Source of the DNA: Bacteroidota bacterium
Lineage (GTDB): Bacteria > Bacteroidota > Bacteroidia > Bacteroidales > UBA1556
Length of the DNA: 15,021 nt
Reading direction: 5' to 3'
Assembly (NCBI GenBank): GCA_003648395.1
Contig: QMPB01000041.1
Span: forward strand, 1-15,021
Shown here: positions 5,994 to 13,325 of the stretch, piece by piece
How the letters are laid out: every line of letters begins with the position of its first letter
Numbering within the stretch: the stretch's first letter is position 1
The notes under the pieces: model-generated
What the model was told of the DNA's origin: nothing
The model's database searches: none
The model's input: only the letters and a program-made list of their open reading frames with translations
Translations under genes and position numbers: made by a program

Positions 5994-7406
5994 ATGATTT
6001 TAGATACATTCAAGAAATACCCACGAACTTTCTGGGTAGCAAATAGTATTGAGTTAATAGAACGAGCAGCATGGTATGGATTCTTTATGTTATTTGCCAA
6101 TTATTTAACTGAATCTTCAGACCTTGGAGGCTTAGAATTTACCCAATCACAGAAAGGAACTATAATGGGAGTTGGAACTGGTATTCTATATTTTTTACCA
6201 GTTATTACAGGAGCTATTGCAGATAGATTTGGCTATAAGAAAGTATTAATATTGGCTTTTTCTATTTATACCTCAGCATTTTTATTATTTCCTCTTTTTC
6301 ACTCTTTCACAGGAGTCTTCATTATGTATTTATATCTCGCTCTTGGTGCAGCGCTTTTTAAACCAATTATATCAGCCACCATTGCCAAAACTACCACTGA
6401 TGAAACTTCCTCTATAGGCTTTGGAATATTCTATATGATGGTAAATCTTGGAGCATTTATTGGTCCCATGATTACTTTGCTTTACCGCGAGAATACATTT
6501 TATATTTCTGGAGGAATTATTGCTTTGAATTTCGTTCTTTTGCTGTTTTACAAAGAGCCTGGCAGAATGAAAGATACAACTCCTATTGGTAAGAGCTTTT
6601 CTAAAGTTTTCAAGAATATTGGGATTGTAGTTTCGGACTTAAAATTTATGCTATTCCTTTTAATTATCTCTGGTTTTTGGACTATGTACAATCAGTTGTT
6701 TTTTGCTCTTCCTGTATTTATTTCACAATGGGTAGATAGCTCTGTATTATTTCAATTCTTTAGTGAGAATTTCCCTTCAATAGCTGCTAATTACAGTGAT
6801 AATGGACAAATGGACTCCGAATTTATTACAAATTTTGATGCTATGTTTATTATAATATTCCAAATCCTGATTTCAAGTATAGTAATGAAATTGCGACCAA
6901 TAAGTACTATGGTAACAGGATTCATTATTGCAACTATTGGTATGGGGCTTACAGTTTACACTCAGAATGTAATGTTTACTATTGTGGCTATATTCATCTT
7001 TTCTATTGGTGAAATGTCAGCAAGTCCAAAGATTACTGAATATATTGGAAGAATAGCGCCAGCCGACAAAAAAGCACTTTTTATGGGGTTCTCTTTTATT
7101 CCATTGTTTTTGGGAAATGTACTGGCAGGAATAGTTTCAGGCCCAGTTTACCAAGCTCTTTCTGACAAAGCAGAGTTAGCAAAAGACTTTGCTTTAAAGA
7201 ATAATATTATAATAGAGACAGACCTCAGCAAAAAGGAGAGCTTTGAAGCCATAGCTTCTCAAGCAAATATGACAGCTTCTGAATTAACAAACCAACTTTG
7301 GGCTTTATATCACCCCAATAATTTCTGGTATGTAATATTAGGTATTGGATTTCTTTCAGCAGCAAGTTTATTTGCTTATGATAAATTGTTGATGAGGGAG
7401 AAATAA
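5994..7406 (+). CDS. POT/PTR-family proton-coupled oligopeptide transporter
   Basis: This major-facilitator-superfamily membrane protein probably imports di/tripeptides with protons across the inner membrane. The start is taken as the ATG at 5994 (470 residues). It begins MILDTFKKYPRTFWVANSIE like relatives, whereas the longer upstream reading would need a TTG start inside the HhH gene. The POT signature ELIERAAWYGFF (20-31; ExxER plus YG) is present. So are the MFS motif-A-like GAIADRFGYKKVL (73-85) and the PTR2-type FYMMVNLGAFIGP (146-158). It has about 12 or more hydrophobic helices. A polar segment of about 50 residues (389-441, ending LWALYHP) sits before the last helix. This resembles a Bacteroidota subgroup whose substrate has not, to my knowledge, been shown, so peptide specificity is inferred from the family. 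Confidence 0.88.
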   Translation: MILDTFKKYPRTFWVANSIELIERAAWYGFFMLFANYLTESSDLGGLEFTQSQKGTIMGVGTGILYFLPVITGAIADRFGYKKVLILAFSIYTSAFLLFPLFHSFTGVFIMYLYLALGAALFKPIISATIAKTTTDETSSIGFGIFYMMVNLGAFIGPMITLLYRENTFYISGGIIALNFVLLLFYKEPGRMKDTTPIGKSFSKVFKNIGIVVSDLKFMLFLLIISGFWTMYNQLFFALPVFISQWVDSSVLFQFFSENFPSIAANYSDNGQMDSEFITNFDAMFIIIFQILISSIVMKLRPISTMVTGFIIATIGMGLTVYTQNVMFTIVAIFIFSIGEMSASPKITEYIGRIAPADKKALFMGFSFIPLFLGNVLAGIVSGPVYQALSDKAELAKDFALKNNIIIETDLSKKESFEAIASQANMTASELTNQLWALYHPNNFWYVILGIGFLSAASLFAYDKLLMREK

Positions 7407-7411
7407 AATTT

Positions 7412-7441
7412 ATTAGCAACGGGCTTAAGCCCGTTGCTAAT
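7412..7441. terminator. 30-bp perfect palindrome between convergent genes (bidirectional terminator or REP-like element)
   Basis: The left arm ATTAGCAACGGGCTT (7412-7426) is followed directly by its exact complement, ending TTGCTAAT at 7441. In RNA it forms a stem with a GGGC/GCCC core and a TTAA loop. It lies 5 bp after the transporter stop and 10 bp before the ackA stop, with A/T-rich flanks on both sides, so it can end both transcripts. Its GC-rich AGCAACGGGCTT arm differs from the AT-rich background and recalls dispersed REP-type palindromes. Confidence 0.75.
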
Positions 7442-7450
7442 GCAAAATAT

Positions 7451-8647
7451 TTATTTTACAATCTCATAAGTATCTCGAGCAATAACTAACTCCTCGTCAG
7501 TAGGAATAATCCATACTTTAACCCTTGAACCTTCTTTTGTAAGTTCAATCTCTTTGCCTCTTACTCCATCATTCTTCTCGAAATCGAAATCAATACCTAA
7601 AAACTCAAGCCCAGTCATAACATTTGCACGAGTCTCTGAAGCATTCTCGCCAATACCACCAGTAAAAATAATTGCATCAACACCACCCATAGCAGCAGCA
7701 TAAGCGCCAATGTATTTCTTGATTCGGTATTCATACATTCTCAAAGCAAGAATAGCTCTTTCATTACCATTTTCAGCAGCAGCTTCAACTTCGCGCATAT
7801 CAGACGATACTCCTGAAATACCAAGAACCCCACTATGTTTATTCAATAAAGTATTGGTTGCATTTAGCCCAATTTCTTCTTTATTCATTATATAAGTTAA
7901 TGCTCCAACATCCAAATCACCACAACGAGTTCCCATCATAAGACCCTCTACAGGAGTAAGACCCATACTTGTATCAACTGATTTCCCACCTTTAATAGCA
8001 GCAATAGAAGCTCCGTTTCCTAAATGGCAAGTTATTACCTTAAAATCTTCGCTTGTATTATTCAGTATCTTAGATAACTCCTGAGATACAAATCTATGAC
8101 TTGATCCGTGGAAACCATATCTACGAATACCATATTTTGTATATAATGCATGTGGAATTGCATACATAAACGATTCAGGTTTCATAGATTGATGAAAAGC
8201 AGTATCGAAAACACCAACTTGTGGTACGCCAGGAATCAGATTTGTAATTGCATAAATACCTTTCAAGTTTGGAGGATTATGAAGTGGTGCTAATTCAACC
8301 ATTTCTTCCATTTTTGCAATCATATCCTCAGTAATACTAACACTTCCCTTAAAAGCTTCTCCACCATGTACTACTCTATGTCCTACAGCTTGTATTTCTT
8401 CTAATTTTTTTATGCTACCATGTTTTTTTGAAGTAAGAACACCTAGTACATATTCTATTCCTTGTTGGTGATCGTAAATATTTCCTTCAAGCTTAACTTT
8501 ATCTCCATCAGCACGTTCATTCTTTATGAATGAACCATTAAGACCAATTTTTTCTACTATTCCCTTTGCGAGTACACTCTCGTCAGTCATATTAAACAAC
8601 TGATATTTAATTGATGAGCTACCGCAGTTTATAACTAATATTTTCAT
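7451..8647 (-). CDS. ackA: acetate kinase
   Basis: Acetate kinase transfers phosphate from acetyl phosphate to ADP, giving acetate and ATP; this is the substrate-level phosphorylation step of acetate fermentation, and it is reversible. The 398 residues align without gaps on the numbering of the Methanosarcina thermophila enzyme. The phosphate loop is INCGSSSIK (6-14), and the catalytic or binding residues R91 (GHRVVHGG), H123, D148 (VFDTAFHQ), H180 (YGFHGSSH) and R241 (MGTRCGD) are all in place. The ATP-site loop FTGGIGENA and the C-terminal Glu in PTDEELVIARDTYE are also present. The enzyme therefore looks fully active. It is the last gene of the minus unit pta-hydroxyacyl-CoA dehydrogenase-ackA, starting 6 bp after the dehydrogenase stop, which implies one mRNA. 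Confidence 0.97.
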   Translation of the reverse strand: MKILVINCGSSSIKYQLFNMTDESVLAKGIVEKIGLNGSFIKNERADGDKVKLEGNIYDHQQGIEYVLGVLTSKKHGSIKKLEEIQAVGHRVVHGGEAFKGSVSITEDMIAKMEEMVELAPLHNPPNLKGIYAITNLIPGVPQVGVFDTAFHQSMKPESFMYAIPHALYTKYGIRRYGFHGSSHRFVSQELSKILNNTSEDFKVITCHLGNGASIAAIKGGKSVDTSMGLTPVEGLMMGTRCGDLDVGALTYIMNKEEIGLNATNTLLNKHSGVLGISGVSSDMREVEAAAENGNERAILALRMYEYRIKKYIGAYAAAMGGVDAIIFTGGIGENASETRANVMTGLEFLGIDFDFEKNDGVRGKEIELTKEGSRVKVWIIPTDEELVIARDTYEIVK

Positions 8648-8653
8648 TATTTT

Positions 8654-9622
8654 CTACTTTTGACCTAGATTAAAAATTGAACCATCTTTTTCTACTTTCT
8701 TACCATCTTTATAAAGATAAAATCCTTCCCCTGTTTTACGGCCAAGCATTCCTGCTCTAACCATTCTTCTAATTAAAGGAGAACTTTTGTATTTTAGATC
8801 TCCATACTCATTATAAAGTCCTTCCATCCATTTAGTTAGTTTATCAAGTCCAATTCTATCTGCCATAGAGAATGGTCCTCTTTGCATTCCGTAGCCCAAC
8901 TTCATTGTCTTGTCAATCTGCTCAACAGTACTAACACCTTCCATTAGCAAATCACAAGCCTCATTAATCATTGGAACAATAAGTCTTGTACTGATATTCC
9001 CTGGTGAACCATTAATATTTATAGTTTCTTTTCCAATCATTCTCACAAACTGCTTTACAGTTGTAAGAGCTTCTTCAGAAGTATTTCTACAACGATTTAT
9101 CTCAATAATTTTATTGGTAATAGCAGGAGAAATAAAGTGTACTCCAACAGCTCTGCAAGGTCTTTTTAATACAACAGCAAGATCAGCAATTACAATGGTT
9201 GATGCATTGGAAATCAATACACAATCATCAGAAACCACTTCTTCAACTTTCTTAAAAACAGCCTTACGAGTTGGTTGATTTGGAACCCACTTTTTCGTAT
9301 TAATGGTTTCTATTACTATACTGCAATTAGCAATATCGTTATAATTAGTAGTACCTTTTATTCTTGACATAATGGCTCTTTTATCACCACTTGTCATCCC
9401 CCAATGACTAATAATTTCATCAATTTGACTCCTAATTCCTTCGAGAGATTTCTCAACATTCTCCTCCGAAATTTCAATAAAAGTCAAATCAATGCCACTT
9501 TTACTAATCAATATAGCAATTTCTTGCCCCATTGTACCACAGCCAACTATTCCTACTTCAAAGCTTTTAGTCTTTGATTTTAGGGATTTATTTAAGGCGT
9601 AATCTTCAAGTAATTCACTCAT
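8654..9622 (-). CDS. 3-hydroxyacyl-CoA (3-hydroxybutyryl-CoA) dehydrogenase family protein
   Basis: This 322-residue Rossmann-fold protein is expected to interconvert 3-hydroxyacyl-CoA and 3-oxoacyl-CoA with NAD(P). The dinucleotide motif GIVGCGTMGQEIA is at 24-36, with E50 after the second strand suggesting NAD(H). SNASTIVIADLA (138-149), GVHFISPAITNKIIEI (160-175; H162 and E174 are the catalytic pair), GPFSMADRIGLD (249-260) and GMLGRKTGEGFYLY (291-304) follow the family closely. One departure stands out: the usual PGFIVNR is PGNISTR (207-213), so Thr212 replaces the Asn that helps hold the substrate oxygen. An N-terminal extension of about 20 polar residues precedes the fold. The gene lies 20 bp below pta and 6 bp above ackA, clearly within the operon. 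Its substrate could be 3-hydroxybutyryl-CoA or another CoA ester; the gene symbol is left open. Confidence 0.88.
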   Translation of the reverse strand: MSELLEDYALNKSLKSKTKSFEVGIVGCGTMGQEIAILISKSGIDLTFIEISEENVEKSLEGIRSQIDEIISHWGMTSGDKRAIMSRIKGTTNYNDIANCSIVIETINTKKWVPNQPTRKAVFKKVEEVVSDDCVLISNASTIVIADLAVVLKRPCRAVGVHFISPAITNKIIEINRCRNTSEEALTTVKQFVRMIGKETININGSPGNISTRLIVPMINEACDLLMEGVSTVEQIDKTMKLGYGMQRGPFSMADRIGLDKLTKWMEGLYNEYGDLKYKSSPLIRRMVRAGMLGRKTGEGFYLYKDGKKVEKDGSIFNLGQK

Positions 9623-9642
9623 ATTCTTTATATTATATTTTA

Positions 9643-10641
9643 TTAAATTGTAACTTGATTTGCAGTAATAGCAACAAGGTTAACAATATCGTCAACCGAA
9701 CAACCTCTTGACAAGTCGTTAATAGGAGCTGCCATTCCTTGCAATACAGGACCTACTGCATCAGCACCGGCAAGACGTTGAACTAGTTTATAAGCAATAT
9801 TTCCAGCATCTAAAGTAGGGAAAACCAAAACATTAGCCTGACCAGCAATTTTACTATTTGGAGCTTTGCTACTTCCAATAGCAGCTACTATGGCTGCATC
9901 AGCTTGCATTTCTCCATCAATTAATTCGTTTGGAGCCATTTCTTTGGCAAGTCTTGTAGCTTCCACTACTTTATCAACATCCTCGTGAGCTCCACTGCCC
10001 ATTGTACTAAAGCTCAACATTGCAACTTTAGGATTTATTTTAGCAATATTACGAGCAGTTTGAGCCGAAGCAACAGCTATTTCTGCAAGTTGTTTTGCAT
10101 CTGGATTTGGATTTACAGCACAATCTGCAAAAACTAGAATTCCATCTTCGCCATAAGTCTTATCTTTAAGAATCATAATGAAAGCACCAGAAACTACGCT
10201 GCTATTTGGAGCAGTTTTTACAATCTGAAAAGCTGGGCGAAGCACATCACCTGTTGGATGCTCAGCACCACTAACCTCACCATCAGCATAGCCGGCTTTA
10301 ATCAAAAGTGGGCCAAGATATAATGGTTGATTACAAAGTTCTTCGGCTTGCTCTCTTGTCAACCCCTTTGACTTACGAATTTCCATAAGAAGATTAATAA
10401 GTTCTTCTCTTCGTGAATCGGTAATAGGATCATAGATTTCTGCCTTAGAAATGTTCTTTAAATTCCACTTTATAGCATTCTCTTCTATTGTTTTCTTGTC
10501 GCCAATAAGTATTAGTTTCGACAAAGATTCTTCGATAATAATATCAGCAGCTTTCAAACTTCTTTCTGCCTCTCCCTCTGGTAAAACTATAGTGTGCTGA
10601 CTAGTTTTAGCATTGTTCTTGATATCTTCAATTAAACTCAT
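9643..10641 (-). CDS. pta: phosphate acetyltransferase
   Basis: Pta converts acetyl-CoA and phosphate to acetyl phosphate and CoA, supplying acetate kinase. The 332-residue length is that of the short, single-domain class without the N-terminal DRTGG regulatory region. Visible family segments are HTIVLPEGEAERSLKAA, GYADGEVSGAEHPTGDVLRP, SSVVSGAFIMIL, VFADCAVNPNPDAKQLAEIA, MLSFSTMGSGAH, DGEMQADAAIV, VFPTLDAGNIAYKLVQRL and the C-terminal AVGPVLQGMAAPINDLSRGC. These include the Ser/Arg-containing CoA and phosphate site. It is the first gene of the minus-strand unit, so its upstream region (10642-10978) should hold the promoter for all three genes. The start ATG is preceded by an A/T-rich leader that contains a perfect 9-bp hairpin. 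Confidence 0.96.
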   Translation of the reverse strand: MSLIEDIKNNAKTSQHTIVLPEGEAERSLKAADIIIEESLSKLILIGDKKTIEENAIKWNLKNISKAEIYDPITDSRREELINLLMEIRKSKGLTREQAEELCNQPLYLGPLLIKAGYADGEVSGAEHPTGDVLRPAFQIVKTAPNSSVVSGAFIMILKDKTYGEDGILVFADCAVNPNPDAKQLAEIAVASAQTARNIAKINPKVAMLSFSTMGSGAHEDVDKVVEATRLAKEMAPNELIDGEMQADAAIVAAIGSSKAPNSKIAGQANVLVFPTLDAGNIAYKLVQRLAGADAVGPVLQGMAAPINDLSRGCSVDDIVNLVAITANQVTI

Positions 10642-10978
10642 ATTATATTTGTTAAATCACAGTATTTCAATAATTTGAAATACATATTATTATTATGTAT
10701 TAATTAGCACAAAAATATGTATAATTTCAAAGCTGAAATATTGTCTTAACATATCTTTTGCTTTTTTAAGAAGGTAGTTAAGCATGTATTAAAGTAGAAT
10801 TTATCATACAATTTATTGTAAAATGAAGTGCCTTTTTTATAGGGTTTTAGAGCTATTGATAAGGAGGTGTTCAGAAAATAGGTTTTACTCAGAAAATATT
10901 TGATATATTTTTGTAACAAAATATTTTTAAAACAGTTAAAGCAGTATCTTTACCAACCCTAAATAAATATGTTTTAGA
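10642..10978. promoter_or_regulatory. divergent pta / symporter control region (337 bp, no gene)
   Basis: No coding region is visible here. On the minus side a -7 match TATTTTTG (complement of 10710-10717) could start the pta operon, about 60 nt above its ATG, without a clear -33. Between it and pta is a perfect hairpin: GTATTTCAA (10662-10670), loop TAAT, TTGAAATAC (10675-10683). Just beyond the box is a second dyad, ATTTCA-AAGC-TGAAAT (10724-10739). On the plus side, TATTTTTG (10906-10913) and TATCTTTA (10945-10952) are candidate -7 boxes for the symporter gene. A 10-bp direct repeat TCAGAAAATA (10871-10880, 10889-10898) lies just upstream of them. A Shine-Dalgarno-like AAGGAGGTG at 10861 is not followed by an open frame of any size. 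Confidence 0.5.
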
Positions 10979-12385
10979 ATGAAGAAATTCGCATTACATT
11001 GGCAGATACTTATTGCACTAATTGCCGCTATAATATATGGTGTTGTATTCAATACCAATTTTGTTATTACTCAAGAATCTATAAATAATTTACAAGAGTC
11101 TGGATTGTCAACAGAAGTAGTTTCTCAACTTACTCCATTAGTGGGAAATTCATATAAAACAAAAGCATCTTTTAAAGAGGCTCTTGATAATGCAGGAATA
11201 AGCTATTCCAAATACGGAGGAACATTTATTAAGGAGTTTTATTCAAATAAACAAGTTGGTTGGATTGCATGGCTTGGAGTAATCTTTATTCGTGCCTTGA
11301 AAATGCTGATTATTCCATTGGTTTTAAGCTCACTAATTAGTGGCGTTGCAAATCTTGGTGGAGGTGATAATTTGGGGAGGTTAGGGCTTAAAACATTATC
11401 ATATTACATGCTTACAAGTACATTGGCCATTGTTACGGGTTTGTTTTTTGTAAATATTATTAAGCCAGGTGTTGGCGCCGATACCTCTTTCGAACAAGAG
11501 GTTAATGGGCTTGCAACTAGTGCCGATGGTATTGGGCAAACCATGTTAGAAATTATTCCTACAAATATTTTCCATTCGATGGATCATGGTAAAATGTTAC
11601 CAATTATATTCTTTTCTATTCTTTTTGGGTTCTTTATCAATAAAGTTGGTGATAAATCTAGGATGTTTCTGACAGATTTCTTCAATTCTGTTTTTGATGT
11701 AATGATGAAAATAACCATGTGGATTATTAGATTTACACCACTTGGAATTTTTGGTATTGTAGCTAAAGTTGTAGCTGACCAAGATGATTTATTAGGTCTT
11801 ATTTCTAGTATGGGATTATATATGGGTACAGTTCTAATTTCTTTAGCTGTTCATGCGTTTATTACACTTCCTTCTCTTACTAAATTTGTTGGTAAAACAA
11901 GTCCAATAAAGCATTTTAGAGCAGTTACTACTCCTTTGCTTACAGCGTTTTCTACTTCCTCATCAGGAGCTACACTACCTTTAACTATTAATGCTGTAGA
12001 AAAGAATGAAGGTATTTCTAATAAAATTTCAAGTTTTACTTTGCCTTTAGGAGCAACAATAAATATGGACGGAACAGCCCTTTATGAGCTTGTTGCTGCT
12101 ATGTTTATCGCTCAAGCTTATGGCTTTGATATGACAATTACTCAACAAATAATAATGGTTTTCACAGCTTTATTAGCATCTATTGGTGCAGCGGCTATTC
12201 CTATGGCTGGTATGGTAATGCTTACTGTGGTGCTTACTGCTGTTGGCCTACCTTTGGAAGGTATTGGGCTTATCCTAGCAGTTGACAGAATTCTTGATAT
12301 GTTCCGTACTTCGGTAAATGTATGGAGTGATACCTGTGGCGCTGTTATTATTGCTAAGTCTGAGGGTGAAACTTTGAAGATTTAA
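10979..12385 (+). CDS. dicarboxylate/amino acid:cation symporter (DAACS/SDF family)
   Basis: This 468-residue inner-membrane elevator-type transporter takes up acidic amino acids or dicarboxylates with Na+ or H+. The family core is clear. The serine-rich HP1 tip is FSTSSSGATLP (324-333), the TM7 cation motif is NMDGT (362-366), and TM8 reads DRILDMFRTSVNVWSD (436-451). By alignment with GltPh, D440, R443, T444, N447 and D451 fall at D394, R397, T398, N401 and D405. The Arg suggests an anionic side chain such as glutamate, aspartate or a C4-dicarboxylate. Between TM1 (8-26) and TM2 (from about 95) is an unusually long polar segment of about 65 residues, absent from short homologues such as GltPh. 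The gene is monocistronic, diverges from pta, and its stop overlaps that of queG. Confidence 0.92.
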   Translation: MKKFALHWQILIALIAAIIYGVVFNTNFVITQESINNLQESGLSTEVVSQLTPLVGNSYKTKASFKEALDNAGISYSKYGGTFIKEFYSNKQVGWIAWLGVIFIRALKMLIIPLVLSSLISGVANLGGGDNLGRLGLKTLSYYMLTSTLAIVTGLFFVNIIKPGVGADTSFEQEVNGLATSADGIGQTMLEIIPTNIFHSMDHGKMLPIIFFSILFGFFINKVGDKSRMFLTDFFNSVFDVMMKITMWIIRFTPLGIFGIVAKVVADQDDLLGLISSMGLYMGTVLISLAVHAFITLPSLTKFVGKTSPIKHFRAVTTPLLTAFSTSSSGATLPLTINAVEKNEGISNKISSFTLPLGATINMDGTALYELVAAMFIAQAYGFDMTITQQIIMVFTALLASIGAAAIPMAGMVMLTVVLTAVGLPLEGIGLILAVDRILDMFRTSVNVWSDTCGAVIIAKSEGETLKI

Positions 12386-13311
12386 TGATCTTTCTGTAAT
12401 TCAATCATTTCTTTCATGCGTTTAAATCCACCTCTTTCAACAGGTGAAGATTTGAATAGTTTCTTAAATCTTGGTTTTTCTAGGTTCTCCCAATCTTCCT
12501 TTTTCATAAGAAATAATTCTTCACTTATTCTAAAAAGAGATTCATTTGTTGGCGTTAGTTTTGAATTCCATGGGCATACATCTTGACAAATATCGCAGCC
12601 AAAAATCCAGTTATTAAGTTTTGGTTGAAGTTCATCAGGAATGTTACTTTTAGATTCTATGTTTAAGTAAGATATGCATTTGTTAGCATCCATTTTATAT
12701 GGCTCCATCAGTGCATTAGTAGGGCATGCATCAATGCATTTAGTACATGTGCCACAATATTCAGCATTCAATGGAGAATCTGCTTCTAGGTCTAATCCTA
12801 TAATTATTTCGCCAATAAAAAAGAAAGATCCAAGTTGTTTATTAAGCAGTAAAGTATTTTTCCCCATCCAGCCAAGTCCAGATTTTATTGCCCAACTTTT
12901 ATCTAGTATTGGTGCAGAATCAGTAAATGCTCGCATAGGAGTTTCAGGAACAAGCTCATTAATAAATTCCATTAGAGAACGCAATTTATCTTTTATTACA
13001 TAATGGTAGTCTGTGCCTAGGGCATATTTAGATATCTTATAGTGACTGTAAGAATTTAAGTTTTTATCAGGAAAGTAATTAATTAAAACAGAAATCACAG
13101 AGTTTGTCCCTTCAACAAGCTCTGCTGGATTAACCCGTTTCTCAATATTACGAGCCATATAAGCCATATCACCATGGTAGTTGTTATGAAGCCATTTTCT
13201 TAAGAATTCTTCTTCTTTATTTAATTTCTCAATAGTAGAAATACCACAAGCATCAAAGCCTAATTCTATGGCTTTTTGTTTAATATTTTGAGTTATTTTG
13301 GTAATGGGCAT
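12382..13311 (-). CDS. queG: epoxyqueuosine reductase
   Basis: QueG is a cobalamin-dependent iron-sulfur enzyme that reduces epoxyqueuosine to queuosine at the wobble position of tRNAs with GUN anticodons. In the 309 residues, the N-terminal cobalamin-binding/catalytic domain contains RAFTDSAPILDKSWAIKSG (127-145, with the conserved Asp 131) and GLGWMGKNTLL. A ferredoxin-like domain follows, with CGTCTKCIDACP (186-197; C186, C189, C192, C196), C212 and CDICQDVCPWN (239-249; C239, C242, C246), enough for two [4Fe-4S] clusters. It is shorter than the E. coli and Bacillus proteins (about 380) because the C-terminal HEAT-like tRNA-contact domain is absent; short forms are common in this phylum. 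It starts 14 bp after the ruvB stop and is probably cotranscribed with it. Confidence 0.95.
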   Translation of the reverse strand: MPITKITQNIKQKAIELGFDACGISTIEKLNKEEEFLRKWLHNNYHGDMAYMARNIEKRVNPAELVEGTNSVISVLINYFPDKNLNSYSHYKISKYALGTDYHYVIKDKLRSLMEFINELVPETPMRAFTDSAPILDKSWAIKSGLGWMGKNTLLLNKQLGSFFFIGEIIIGLDLEADSPLNAEYCGTCTKCIDACPTNALMEPYKMDANKCISYLNIESKSNIPDELQPKLNNWIFGCDICQDVCPWNSKLTPTNESLFRISEELFLMKKEDWENLEKPRFKKLFKSSPVERGGFKRMKEMIELQKDH

Positions 13312-13325
13312 TAAGGAAATATCAC

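Noticed and set aside
8910..9278. 122-codon plus-strand open frame opposite the dehydrogenase
   Set aside because: Antisense shadow of a well-supported enzyme gene; no family resemblance.
10642..10978. Riboswitch upstream of pta
   Set aside because: Only simple short hairpins are visible; no conserved riboswitch core was recognised.
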